Below, piece after piece: positions 8,328-17,103 of a DNA stretch of 41,252 bases. Under the pieces are notes generated by a model. The model made no database searches and was not told where the DNA came from. It was given only the letters and a program-made list of their open reading frames with translations. The stretch is from DAIMFL01 sp964372215 (GTDB lineage Bacteria > Pseudomonadota > Alphaproteobacteria > Dongiales > Dongiaceae). Each line of letters starts with the position of its first letter. The first letter of the stretch is position 1. The DNA lies in assembly GCA_964372215.1 (NCBI GenBank), contig CAYJQC010000034.1:1-41252 (forward strand), written 5' to 3'. Position numbers and translations under genes: made by a program.

Positions 8328-11300
8328 CTACTCAGCCGCCTCGGACGGCAACGGGTGCACCAGCCTGGCGCTGCGCAGCTCGCGGCGGCGGTCGCGCCAG
8401 ACCCGCAGGTTCTCGCGGATCATCAGTGCGCTCGGCGTGATCACCAGGGTCAGCACGGTGGCGAAGGCAAGGCCGAAGACGATCGAAGTCGAGAGCTGGG
8501 TCCACCACTGAGTCGACGGCGCGCCGACCGAGACCTGGCGCGACAGGAAGTCGATGTTGACGCTTAGAACCATCGGCACCAGGCCGAGGATCGTGGTGAT
8601 GGTGGTGAGCATCACCGGGCGCAGGCGCTGGGCCCCGGTGCGCAGGATCGCCTCGAGCGGCGTCGCCTCGGTCTGGCGCAGCTGGTCGAACGTGTCGATC
8701 AGGATGATGTTGTTGTTCACCACGATTCCGGCGAGCGCGATGACGCCGATGCCGTTCATCACGATGCCGAACGGCTGGTCGGTCACCAGCAGCCCGATGA
8801 ACACCCCGACCGTGGACATGATGATGGCCGAGAGGATCAGCACGCTGCCGTAGAAGCTGTTGAACTGCGTCACCAGAATGATCGCAATCAGGAACAGCGC
8901 CACGCCGAACGCCTTCATCAGGAAATCGCTGGCCCGCTGCTGTTCCTGGTCCTGGCCCTTGAACGTGACGTCGATGCGCGGATCGAGGCCGGCCCCGTCG
9001 ATCCAGGCGCGGATCTCCTTGACCTTGTCGTCCGGCAGCACGTCCGGCAGCACGTCGGCCTTCACGGTCAGGACCCGGCCGCCGTCGACGCGGTTGATGA
9101 TGCCGACCTTGGGCGTGGCGCTGCGCTCGACGAAGTTGCTGATCGGCGCGAATCCGTCGCCGGCAGGCACGCGGATCTGGTCGAGCTCGTTGATGGTGCG
9201 CGCGTCGCTCGGATAGCGCGCGACGATGTCGATTTCGTCGTCGGCATCGTCGGGTCGGAAGTCGCCGAACTTGAGCCCCTTGGTGACGAGCTGGACGGCG
9301 CTGCCCACCGTGGTCACGTCGACGCCGTACTTGGCGGCCTCGCCGCGGTCGACGGCGAGCTGCCACTCGATGCCCGGGACCGGTCGGGTGTCCTCGACAT
9401 CGATCAGCCCGGGCAACGATTCCATGAAGCCGCGCAGCCGCACGACCGCCGGCTCGAGCAGTTCGGGGAAGCGCGAGTCGAACTGCACCTGGATCGGCTT
9501 GCCGACCGGCGGGCCGGCCTCCTGCTCGCGCGGCTCGACCGAGATGCCGGCGAGCCCGGCGGTGCGCTCGCGCAGTTCGGCCAGGATCTGGCTTGCCGGG
9601 CGCCGGGTGTCCCAGTCCGCGAACTCGAGCTGGATCGTGCCGATCACGTCTTCCGCCAGCTCGCTGTCGTTGCCGGCGCTGGCCAGCGTGACGCCGTACA
9701 CCGCCTTGAACTCGTTGGCCTCGTCGTCCAGGGCGAGGACCCGGGCCTCGACCTCGCGCACCAGGGCGTCGCGCTCGTCGATCGACAGGTTGCCGCGGCC
9801 GTGGATGTGCAGCACAGCGACCTCGGGCTCGACCGACGGGAAGAACTCGACGCCGCGGCCGAAGCTGCCATAGGCGACCCACACCCCGACCAGCGCCAGC
9901 GTCGCGGCGAGCACCACCTTGGCGGGATGGCGCAACGCCGCCGCCAGGATCCGGACATAGACGCCGGTGAAGCCGGTGAGCTCGCGCAGGTCCTGTCCCT
10001 CGCCGCGGGCGAGCGACTTCATCCGCGCGGAGTCGGCGGTCCCGCCGCGGCGGCCGAAGGCGGCGCCCAGGGTCGGCACGAAGATCAGCGCCATGAGCAG
10101 CGAGGCGGCGAGCACGGCGCTCACGGTGATCGGCAGGAACTTCATGAACTCGCCGACCACGTCGGGCCAGAAGACCAGCGGCATGAAGGCGGCGAGGGTG
10201 GTCGCCGTCGAGGCGATGATCGGCCAGGCCATGCGCTTGGCCGCGAGCCCATAGGCCTGCTGCGGCGCCAGCCCCTCCGCCATCTTGCGGTCGGCGAACT
10301 CGGTCATCACGATGGCGCCATCGACCAGCATGCCGACGGCCAGGATCAGGCTGAACAGCACCACGATGTTGATGGTGAGCCCGGCGAGCGCCAGGGCCAG
10401 AATGCCGATCAGGAACGAGCCGGGAATCGCGACGCCGACCAGGATCGCGCTGCGCACGCCGAGCGCGGCGACGATCACCACCATGATCAGCAACACGGCG
10501 CTGATCAGGTTGTTCTCGAGATCGCGCAGCATGGTGCGGATGTCGGACGAGCGGTCCTGGGAATAGGTGACCTCGATCTGCGGCGGCCAGGTCTGCCGCT
10601 CCGCCTCGACCACCGCCTTCACCCGCTCGATGGTGTCGATGATGTTCTGGCCGGTGCGCTTCGACACCTCGAGCGCGACCGCCGGCCGGCCGTCGATCCG
10701 GGCATAGGACTCGGCGTCCTTGTAGGTCCGCCGGAGCGAGGCGATGTCGCGCACCCGGACCACCGCGTCGCCGCTCACCTTGAGCGGCATGTCCAGGATG
10801 TCCTTCGCGGTCTCGAACAGGCCGGGCACCTTGATCGCGAAGCGGCCCTGGCCGGTATCGAGATTGCCGGCGGCGACCAGCCGGTTGCTGCGGCCGATCA
10901 GCTCGGCGATGTCGTTGGCGTCGAGGCCGTAGCTTTCGAGCAGCAGCGGGTCGATCACCATCTCGACCAGCTCCTCGCGGTCGCCGGCCAGCTTCGCCTC
11001 GAGCACGCTGTCGATGGCCTGGAGCTTGTCCTGCAGGCGGTCCGCGAGCGTGTAGAGCGTGCGCTGCGGGACGTTGCCCGACAGGCTGACGACCAGTACC
11101 GGAAACAGGCTCAGATTGACCTCGTGGACGGTCGGCTCGTCGGCGTCCTCGGGAAGCTCGGCCTTGGCCTGATCGACCTTGTCGCGCACGTCGCGCATGG
11201 CCTTGTCGATGTCGGCGCCGGCGACGAACTCCAGCAGCACCGAGCCGCCGCCCTGATAGGCGGTCGCGCGCATTTCCTTGACGCCCTCGACGGTCCGGAG

Positions 11301-11513
11301 CTCCTGCTCGACCGGGCGCAGCAACAGGCGCTCGGCGTCCTCGGGCGAGATCCCCTCCAGGCTGAGCAGGGTGTAGACGATGGGAATGTTGATGTCCGGA
11401 TCGGCTTCCTTCGGCATGCCCTGATACGCGACGAAGCCGGCGATCAGCAGCAGGACCAGCGACAGGACGACGGTGCGGGCGTGGCCGAGCGCGGCGTCGA
11501 TGATGGCGTTCAT
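8328..11513 (-). CDS. RND efflux transporter, inner-membrane pump subunit
   Basis: A 1061-residue proton-driven pump of the resistance-nodulation-division superfamily, which exports drugs, lipids or other amphiphiles from the inner membrane/periplasm through a tripartite complex. It shows the expected duplicated layout: an N-terminal membrane helix, a large periplasmic loop (about 35-335), a helix bundle (about 336-480), a helix near 535-555, a second periplasmic loop, and a final helix bundle (about 880-1040). In helix 4 the proton-relay site reads GMLVDGAIVMTE, with Asp398 followed by Gly399, where AcrB-type pumps have two Asp. The substrate cannot be predicted. It starts 13 bp after the adaptor gene in the same operon. 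No TolC-like outer-membrane gene is nearby. Confidence 0.94.
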   Translation of the reverse strand: MNAIIDAALGHARTVVLSLVLLLIAGFVAYQGMPKEADPDINIPIVYTLLSLEGISPEDAERLLLRPVEQELRTVEGVKEMRATAYQGGGSVLLEFVAGADIDKAMRDVRDKVDQAKAELPEDADEPTVHEVNLSLFPVLVVSLSGNVPQRTLYTLADRLQDKLQAIDSVLEAKLAGDREELVEMVIDPLLLESYGLDANDIAELIGRSNRLVAAGNLDTGQGRFAIKVPGLFETAKDILDMPLKVSGDAVVRVRDIASLRRTYKDAESYARIDGRPAVALEVSKRTGQNIIDTIERVKAVVEAERQTWPPQIEVTYSQDRSSDIRTMLRDLENNLISAVLLIMVVIVAALGVRSAILVGVAIPGSFLIGILALALAGLTINIVVLFSLILAVGMLVDGAIVMTEFADRKMAEGLAPQQAYGLAAKRMAWPIIASTATTLAAFMPLVFWPDVVGEFMKFLPITVSAVLAASLLMALIFVPTLGAAFGRRGGTADSARMKSLARGEGQDLRELTGFTGVYVRILAAALRHPAKVVLAATLALVGVWVAYGSFGRGVEFFPSVEPEVAVLHIHGRGNLSIDERDALVREVEARVLALDDEANEFKAVYGVTLASAGNDSELAEDVIGTIQLEFADWDTRRPASQILAELRERTAGLAGISVEPREQEAGPPVGKPIQVQFDSRFPELLEPAVVRLRGFMESLPGLIDVEDTRPVPGIEWQLAVDRGEAAKYGVDVTTVGSAVQLVTKGLKFGDFRPDDADDEIDIVARYPSDARTINELDQIRVPAGDGFAPISNFVERSATPKVGIINRVDGGRVLTVKADVLPDVLPDDKVKEIRAWIDGAGLDPRIDVTFKGQDQEQQRASDFLMKAFGVALFLIAIILVTQFNSFYGSVLILSAIIMSTVGVFIGLLVTDQPFGIVMNGIGVIALAGIVVNNNIILIDTFDQLRQTEATPLEAILRTGAQRLRPVMLTTITTILGLVPMVLSVNIDFLSRQVSVGAPSTQWWTQLSTSIVFGLAFATVLTLVITPSALMIRENLRVWRDRRRELRSARLVHPLPSEAAE

Positions 11514-11526
11514 GGGCGGGTGACCG

Positions 11527-12633
11527 TCACGAGGCCGGCACCAGCGGTTCCGGAATCGCCTCGACCTTCTGGCCGGCGGCGACGAATTCCTGGCCGACGG
11601 TGATGAAGGTGGCGCGTTCCGGCAGCCCCGCGAGCCAGACCCCCTGGGGGCCGTCCTCGACGATCGAGACCGGGTGGAATTCGACCACGCCCTGGTCGTT
11701 CACCAGTTTCACGCCGAGCGTGCCGTCGTCGGCCAGGGTGAGGATCGCCGGCGACACCAGATGGGCGGAGCGCGGCGCCAGCGGCAGTCGCATTTCGGCC
11801 GAGAGGCCCTGGACCACGCGGCGCTCGGGATTGGCGATCTCCAGCTCGACCCGGAAGGTGCGGGTGGCTTCGTCGGCGACCGAGGAGATGTAGCGAACCG
11901 TGCCGCGCAACACCTCGCCGCTGATGGTGCGGGCCGCGCCGGCATCGGCGAGCTTGATCTGCCCGACATCGCGCTCCGACACCTGGCCGATCACCAGGAT
12001 CGGGTCGAGATCGACGACGGTCGCGATCGGGTCGCCGACATCGAGGAAGTCGCCGATTTCCACCGGGCGGGCGTCGACCACGCCGTCGAACGGCGCGCGG
12101 ACGGTGGTGTAGCCGATGTCGATCTCCATGACGGCGACCGCCGCCTTGGCCTCCTCGAGCCGGGCCCGCGCCTCGGCGACGGCGGTGTCGGAGCGATAGC
12201 CCTTTTCCGACAGCTCGCTCGCCGCCTTGAACTCGATCTGGCGCTGCTCGAGCAGCGCCTTGGCCTGGTTGAGGCGGGCCAGCCGGTCGTCCTGCGACAT
12301 GCGGATCAAGACGTCGCCGGCGGCCACGGTGGCGCCTTTCTCGACCGCGATCTCCTTGACCGTGCCGCGGGTCTCGGCCCGCAGTTCGACGGCGCGCACC
12401 GCCTCGGTGCGGCCGCGCAGGACGATCTCCGCGGCGCGCGGCTGGGCGGTCTGGAAGCGCACCCGGACCTGGGGCAGCCGGGCCGCGGCTGCCGGATCGG
12501 CTGCGGGTGCCGTGTCGACCGTTGCCGGCGGCGTGGCCAGGAGCGAGCCGTCGTCGCCGATCAACCGGCCCGAGGCGATCCAGCCGACCGCCGCAACGGC
12601 GATGACGGCCGCCACGATATAGGACGATCTCAT
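11527..12633 (-). CDS. RND efflux periplasmic adaptor (membrane fusion protein)
   Basis: A 368-residue HlyD/AcrA-family adaptor that bridges the inner-membrane pump and an outer-membrane channel. Residues about 5-24 are an uncleaved anchor or signal. The first half of the lipoyl domain (ETRGTVKEIAVEKGATVAAGDVLIRM, about 90-115) is followed by a coiled-coil hairpin (about 118-165), the second lipoyl half (YTTVRAPFDGVVDARPVEIGDFL, about 175-197) and beta-barrel domains. It lies 4 bp downstream of the padR-type gene and 13 bp upstream of the pump gene, so all three form one operon. Family assignment is firm. Confidence 0.93.
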   Translation of the reverse strand: MRSSYIVAAVIAVAAVGWIASGRLIGDDGSLLATPPATVDTAPAADPAAAARLPQVRVRFQTAQPRAAEIVLRGRTEAVRAVELRAETRGTVKEIAVEKGATVAAGDVLIRMSQDDRLARLNQAKALLEQRQIEFKAASELSEKGYRSDTAVAEARARLEEAKAAVAVMEIDIGYTTVRAPFDGVVDARPVEIGDFLDVGDPIATVVDLDPILVIGQVSERDVGQIKLADAGAARTISGEVLRGTVRYISSVADEATRTFRVELEIANPERRVVQGLSAEMRLPLAPRSAHLVSPAILTLADDGTLGVKLVNDQGVVEFHPVSIVEDGPQGVWLAGLPERATFITVGQEFVAAGQKVEAIPEPLVPAS

Positions 12634-12637
12634 TCGT

Positions 12638-13183
12638 TCACTCCGCGACCAGGCTGTGCGTCGGCAACCGGTCGTCGTCGATGACGTGCTTGTTCTCGTC
12701 GAGGAACTGGGCGGCGGCGCGATAGACCGCCAGGCCGAGGCCGTTCACCAGCTGCGCCGAAGGCGGCCGGTCGGCCAGCGCGCAACCTTCCATGTGCTGA
12801 ATGCAGTCGCGGTACCACGCGATGCGCTGGTCGATCAAGCGACGAAGATGTGACGGCGGCAGCAGGTGGCCCAGCACCAGGGCGAACAGGAAGTCGGACC
12901 GCATCTTGTCGGGGGCCGGCGCTGCGTTGGTCAGCGTCTCGACCAGCGCCGCGCGTCCCTTGTCCGTCAGGCGATAGACCTTCTTGTCCGGGCGCTTGTC
13001 CTGGGCCATGGCGGTGGCGGTGGCCAGGCCGTCCTCCTCCAGCCGGGTCAGCGCCGGATAGATCGAACCGAAGCTGGCTTCGTGCAGGTGGCTGAGCAGG
13101 CCGTCCTCGAACATCTTCTTGATCTCGTAGCCGCTGGCGTCGCCAAACTGCAGGGCGCCGAGGCACAGGGTCTTTGCATCCAT
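12638..13183 (-). CDS. PadR family transcriptional regulator
   Basis: A 181-residue winged-helix regulator, most likely the local repressor of the efflux operon it heads. The PadR core begins at once (TLCLGALQFGDASGYEIKKMFE), continues with the recognition region FGSIYPALTRLEEDGL (about 40-55) and the wing KKVYRLTDKGRAAL (about 65-80), and ends in a C-terminal helical dimerisation region (about 100-165). I start it at the ATG at 13183, where family homology begins; the frame is open 15 codons further upstream, but that part overlaps the AT-rich promoter. PadR proteins commonly sense small hydrophobic compounds and repress adjacent drug pumps, which fits this context. Confidence 0.9.
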   Translation of the reverse strand: MDAKTLCLGALQFGDASGYEIKKMFEDGLLSHLHEASFGSIYPALTRLEEDGLATATAMAQDKRPDKKVYRLTDKGRAALVETLTNAAPAPDKMRSDFLFALVLGHLLPPSHLRRLIDQRIAWYRDCIQHMEGCALADRPPSAQLVNGLGLAVYRAAAQFLDENKHVIDDDRLPTHSLVAE

Positions 13184-13219
13184 CGTGGAGGCCTGCCATT
13201 CTATTGTTAACCAATATAC

Positions 13220-13257
13220 TGCAGCCAATAATATATCGAACGATCATAATGGCTGCA
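13220..13257. promoter_or_regulatory. Inverted repeat in the divergent promoter region (candidate PadR operator)
   Basis: TGCAGCCA (13220-13227) and TGGCTGCA (13250-13257) are perfect inverted copies around a 22-bp AT-rich centre, which itself contains ATCG-AA-CGAT. The site lies 37-74 bp upstream of the padR start and 116 bp or more before the divergent ligase operon. This AT-rich island in a G+C-rich region is a good place for both promoters. Assignment to the PadR protein is inference from position. Confidence 0.5.
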
Positions 13258-13373
13258 AGGGGCGGCCTGCGCCGGAACCTGGCCGAATCTGCTAGTCTGG
13301 CGGTTTGGTGGCCAAGGGGCGCCGGCACCGGGCAGATGAGAATTTCGCGGCGACAGGGCAGGGGGCAGCGGGC

Positions 13374-14828
13374 TTGACCAGCGAATCCAACAGCGGCGTG
13401 CGGGCCGGCGCCGCCGTGCCGGCAGCGCCGGACGTCGTGCTGCGCCAGTTCCGGACCAGCCTGCGGGACGTCGCCTGGCCGGCCCTGCCGGGCGTCGACG
13501 CCGCCCGCCTGATGGCCCTGCAGTACCAGTTCGACGTGAGCCAGTGGCGTCCGGCCGAGATACTGCGCCGCAACCAGTTCGCCCAGGCCCGTCTGCTGCT
13601 CGATCACGCCGGGGCGCAGGTGCCATTCTACCGCGAGCGGCTGGCCGCGGCGGGCGTGGCGCCCGGCGGGCCGCTCGACGCGGCCGCCTGGTCGCGCCTG
13701 CCGGTGCTCGAACGCAAGGAGCTGCAGGCGGCCGGCGCCGCGGTGGACGCCGCGAAGATTCCGGACGGGCATGGCGGCGTCACGGAGACCCGCAGCTCGG
13801 GCTCGACCGGCATGCCGGTGCGGGTGAAAAAGACCGCGCTGGCGCTGCTGTTCTGGCAGGCGGTGACGCTGCGCGACTATCTCTGGCACCGCCGCGACTT
13901 CCTCGGCAAGCTGTGCGCGGTTCGCGATACCGAAGCCATTCTCGGGCTCGGCGAGGGCCATCGCGCCGCCTATCCCCACGGCATCAACTGGAAGAACTGG
14001 GGCGGCAGCGCGGCGACCGTGTTCCGCACAGGCCCGTCGGCGGCACTCCACATCCACACTGGAATCGAGGAGCAGATCGAGTGGCTGCAGCGCCAGGCGC
14101 CGACGGTGCTGATCACCTTCCCGTCCAACCTGCGCCTGCTGCTGCGTCACTGCGAGGAGCATGCGACGACCCTGCCGAGCCTGGTCGGGCTGTCGACCCT
14201 GGGCGAGGTGATGACCGACGACATTCGCGCCGCCGCGCGCCGCGTCTGGGGCGTCGAGGTCAAGGACATCTACAGTTCCGCCGAGGTCGGCTACATCGCC
14301 CTGCAATGCCCCGAGCACGACCACTATCACGTTCAGTCGGAGACCATGCTGGTCGAGGTCCTCGATGCCGGCGGCAAACCCTGCGGCCCGGGCGAGGTCG
14401 GCCGCGTGGTGGTGACGCCGCTGCACAACTTCGCGACGCCGCTGATCCGCTACGCGGTCGGCGACTATGCCGAGGTCGGCGGTCCCTGCGCCTGCGGGCG
14501 CGGCCTGCCGGTGCTGAACCGGGTGATGGGACGGACGCGCAACATGCTGCTGCTGCCCTCGGGCCGGCAGGTCTGGCCCGAGCTCGAGGGCGGCACCTTC
14601 ACCGACGTGGCGCCGGTCAGCCAGTTTCAGATCGTGCAGACCGCGCTCGAGCGGCTCGAGGTCAAGCTGGTGGTCGAACGGCCGATGAGCGTCGCCGAAG
14701 AGGACAAGCTGCGCGCCCTGATCCGCCATCATCTCGGCCATCCATTCGAGATCGAGTTCTCGTACCATGACGCGATTCCCCGCAGCCGCGCCGGCAAGTA
14801 CGAGGACTTCCGCTCTGAGATCGCCTGA
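13374..14828 (+). CDS. PaaK-like adenylate-forming enzyme
   Basis: A protein of about 484 residues from the phenylacetate-CoA ligase/CapK branch of adenylate-forming enzymes. These activate a carboxylic acid as its acyl-AMP and pass it to CoA or a carrier protein. The ATP-binding loop is SSGSTGMPV (residues 141-149); later come YSSAEVGYIALQC (about 300-312), RYAVGDYAEVGG (359-370) and the cysteine pair CACG (372-375) typical of PaaK relatives. I favour the TTG at 13374 because CAGGGGG lies 8 bp upstream; in-frame TTG and GTG codons at 13305 and 13308 could add 23 residues that look non-conserved. It heads a compact operon with a second ligase, a GNAT and an ACP. The substrate is unknown. Confidence 0.85.
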   Translation: MTSESNSGVRAGAAVPAAPDVVLRQFRTSLRDVAWPALPGVDAARLMALQYQFDVSQWRPAEILRRNQFAQARLLLDHAGAQVPFYRERLAAAGVAPGGPLDAAAWSRLPVLERKELQAAGAAVDAAKIPDGHGGVTETRSSGSTGMPVRVKKTALALLFWQAVTLRDYLWHRRDFLGKLCAVRDTEAILGLGEGHRAAYPHGINWKNWGGSAATVFRTGPSAALHIHTGIEEQIEWLQRQAPTVLITFPSNLRLLLRHCEEHATTLPSLVGLSTLGEVMTDDIRAAARRVWGVEVKDIYSSAEVGYIALQCPEHDHYHVQSETMLVEVLDAGGKPCGPGEVGRVVVTPLHNFATPLIRYAVGDYAEVGGPCACGRGLPVLNRVMGRTRNMLLLPSGRQVWPELEGGTFTDVAPVSQFQIVQTALERLEVKLVVERPMSVAEEDKLRALIRHHLGHPFEIEFSYHDAIPRSRAGKYEDFRSEIA

Positions 14829-14849
14829 CACGACGGCGAGGCAGGTGCG

Positions 14850-16304
14850 ATGCGGTTGATCCTCGAGCTGACGGCGGCGATCGTCGATCTCCGGCACGGC
14901 ACGCGCTGGAGCGCGGCCGAGCTGGCGGCCGAGGCGCACCGGCGCGCCGCGCTGCTGCGCCGGCACGGTGCCGCGCCGCGGCGCCACGTGGTGATCGCCC
15001 ATGGCGGGACGCCGGCGTTCTTCGCCGATCTGCTGGCGGTATGGCAGACCGGGGCCTGCGCCGTCTGTCTCAATCCCGGGCTCACCGCGGGCGAGTTCGA
15101 GACGGTGATCGGCTTCGTCGCGCCGGTCGCGGTCCTGGCCGACGGCGCGGCCGGTCCGGCGCTGAACATCGCGGCGCCGATCCTCGCGCTTGCCGATGCG
15201 CCGGTGGCCGACGACGCGCCCGCGGAGTCCGGCGCCGGCCTCGACGACCCCGCGCTGGTGCTGTTCACCTCCGGCACCACCGGCGATCCCAAGGGTGTGG
15301 TGCACAGCTTCCGCGCGCTGCTCGCGCGCACCGCGCTCAACTCCGCGCGCATCGGAGCAGCCGCGCTCGCCCGCACGCTCTGCGTGCTGCCGACCCATTT
15401 CGGCCACGGGCTGATCGGCAACTGCCTGACGCCGCTGGTTGCCGGCGGCACGCTGTTCCTGTATCCTGAGCCCGGGGTCAAGGGCGCCGCCGCGCTCGGT
15501 TCGGTGCTCGCCGACCACCACATCAGTTTCATGAGCTCGGTGCCGTCGCTCTGGCGGGTGGCGCTCAAGGCCGGCCGGCCGCCGGCGCGCGCCACGCTGC
15601 GACAGGTGAATATCGGTTCGGCGCCGCTTTCCGCCGGGCTGTGGCGCGAGGTCGCCGCCTGGACCGGCACCGACCATGTGGTCAATGCCTACGGCATCAC
15701 CGAAACGGCGAACTGGGCGGCCGGCGCCTCGGCGCGCGACCATGCGCCCGAAGACGGGCTGATCGGCCGCATGTGGGGCGGCAGCGCCGCGGTGTGCGAC
15801 GCGGCCGGGAACCTGCACGCCACCGGCGACGGCGAATTGTTGCTGCAGACCCCGGCACTGATGCAGGGTTATCTGCGGCGCGCCGACCTGACGGCCGCGG
15901 TGCTGCGCGACGGCTGGTTCCATACCGGCGACTACGGCCGGATCGAAGACGACGGCACCATGCGCCTGACCGGCCGCCTGAAGCACGAGATCAACCGCGC
16001 CGGAATCAAGATTCATCCGGAGGAGATCGACCTGTTGCTCGAGCGTCATCCCGACATCGTCGAAGCCTGCACCTTCGGCCTGCCCGATCCGGTGAGCGGC
16101 GAACTCGTCGCCGTCGCATTGCGCCTGGCCGAAGGCGCGCCGGGCGAGGTCGACGGCGTGCGGGCATGGTGCCGCGAGCGGATCAAGCGCGAGAGCGTGC
16201 CGGAGCGCTGGTTCGTCCTGACCGAGATCGCCAAGACCGATCGCGGCAAGGTCGACCGGCGGGCGGTGATGGACGCCTGCCTGGAGCAGGGCAGCGCGCG
16301 ATGA
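14850..16304 (+). CDS. AMP-dependent synthetase/ligase (acyl-adenylating)
   Basis: A 484-residue ANL-superfamily enzyme that adenylates a carboxylate and transfers it to a thiol. Core motifs are clear: SGTTGDPKG (141-149), YGITETANW (281-289), HTGDYGRIEDDG (358-369), RLKHEINRAGIKIHPEEID (about 376-394) and the catalytic lysine in TDRGKVDRR (Lys467). It is slightly shorter than typical long-chain acyl-CoA ligases and resembles those that load free-standing carrier proteins. It starts 21 bp after the PaaK-like gene, and its stop overlaps the GNAT start by 4 bp. With an ACP two genes on, the natural guess is that it charges that ACP; this is inference. Confidence 0.88.
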   Translation: MRLILELTAAIVDLRHGTRWSAAELAAEAHRRAALLRRHGAAPRRHVVIAHGGTPAFFADLLAVWQTGACAVCLNPGLTAGEFETVIGFVAPVAVLADGAAGPALNIAAPILALADAPVADDAPAESGAGLDDPALVLFTSGTTGDPKGVVHSFRALLARTALNSARIGAAALARTLCVLPTHFGHGLIGNCLTPLVAGGTLFLYPEPGVKGAAALGSVLADHHISFMSSVPSLWRVALKAGRPPARATLRQVNIGSAPLSAGLWREVAAWTGTDHVVNAYGITETANWAAGASARDHAPEDGLIGRMWGGSAAVCDAAGNLHATGDGELLLQTPALMQGYLRRADLTAAVLRDGWFHTGDYGRIEDDGTMRLTGRLKHEINRAGIKIHPEEIDLLLERHPDIVEACTFGLPDPVSGELVAVALRLAEGAPGEVDGVRAWCRERIKRESVPERWFVLTEIAKTDRGKVDRRAVMDACLEQGSAR

Positions 16305-16873
16305 GCTGGAAGCCGCGCACGCCGCTGTGGCTGGAGACGCCGAACTATCGCGTTCGCTCGATGAGCGAGAGCGATGTCAGCGCCGACATGGTGCGCTGGT
16401 TCGCCGACCCCGAGGTCATGGAGTTCGTGGCGTTGCCGCTGAACATGAAACGCGAGGGCATCGTCAAGCTGCTGCGGAGCGCCGACAACGCCGGCTTCTT
16501 CATGCTGGCGATCGAGGCGCGCGAGGCCGGGCCGCTGATCGGATTCTACCGGGTCTGGCGCTTTCCCGCCTATCAGTATGCCAAGTCCGCGGTGCTGATC
16601 GGCGATCGCGACTACTGGGGCAGCAAGGCGGTGCTCGAGACCCGTGCCGCGCTGCTCGACTTCCTGTTCGAGGAGGCCAACCTGCACAAGGTCACCGGCG
16701 CCGTCTATACCCGCAACGTCGCCGCCGCGTTCAACTACAAGGCCCAGGGCTTCGCCTGCGAAGGCGTGCTGCGCCAGCAGGAGCCGGACCGCCGGGGCGG
16801 CTGGCGCGACGTCTATCTGTTCGGCCTGCTGCGCGACGAGTGGCGGGCCCGCAAGGCGGGGGCCGGCCGATGA
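16301..16873 (+). CDS. GNAT family N-acetyltransferase (RimJ/RimL-like)
   Basis: A 190-residue acyltransferase of the GNAT fold, which moves an acyl group from acyl-CoA (or acyl-ACP) to an amine. The fold's landmarks are visible: an N-terminal LETPNYRVRSMSESD strand and helix, the acyl-CoA pyrophosphate loop region RDYWGSKAV (about 107-115), and the C-terminal NVAAAFNYKAQGF motif (about 142-154) typical of RimJ/RimL relatives. The ATG at 16301 overlaps the upstream stop (ATGA), and its own stop overlaps the ACP start the same way, so these genes are translationally coupled. The acceptor is unknown; sugar-nucleotide amines and amino compounds are both plausible. Confidence 0.85.
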   Translation: MSWKPRTPLWLETPNYRVRSMSESDVSADMVRWFADPEVMEFVALPLNMKREGIVKLLRSADNAGFFMLAIEAREAGPLIGFYRVWRFPAYQYAKSAVLIGDRDYWGSKAVLETRAALLDFLFEEANLHKVTGAVYTRNVAAAFNYKAQGFACEGVLRQQEPDRRGGWRDVYLFGLLRDEWRARKAGAGR

Positions 16874-17103
16874 GCGCGACGCGTGCCGAGGCGCGCCGGC
16901 TGCTGGCCGAGGCGCTGGACACGACTCCGGAGCGGATCGCCGATGGCGCGTCGATCCACAATGTCGAAGCCTGGGACAGCCTGTCCCATCTGCGCCTGAT
17001 CCAGGCGATCGAGCGCCGGCTCGGCCACGAATTGTCGCCCGAGGCGCTGATCGCCGTCGAGAGCCTGGAAGACGTGGCGAAGCTGCTCGAACCCGCCGGC
17101 TGA
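16870..17103 (+). CDS. Acyl carrier protein
   Basis: A 77-residue carrier protein with a four-helix ACP pattern. The phosphopantetheine attachment site is Ser37 in EAWDSLSHLRLI, matching the DSL signature. Helix three and four residues (LSPEALIAVESLEDVAKLLE) resemble carrier proteins of specialised pathways rather than the fatty-acid AcpP, which is far more acidic. It is the last gene of the operon and overlaps the GNAT stop by 4 bp. It probably carries the acyl group activated by one of the two upstream ligases. Confidence 0.88.
   Translation: MSATRAEARRLLAEALDTTPERIADGASIHNVEAWDSLSHLRLIQAIERRLGHELSPEALIAVESLEDVAKLLEPAG

Noticed and set aside
9801..11603. A 600-codon forward open frame antisense to the first RND pump
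   Set aside because: Translation is His/Asp/Arg/Gln-rich shadow sequence with no recognisable domain.
12630..16049. A 1139-codon open frame on the reverse strand across the ligase operon
   Set aside because: Its translation is rich in Arg, Gly, Ala, His and Gln with no domain pattern. Long antisense frames are expected at this G+C content, and the forward strand carries well-defined adenylation motifs.
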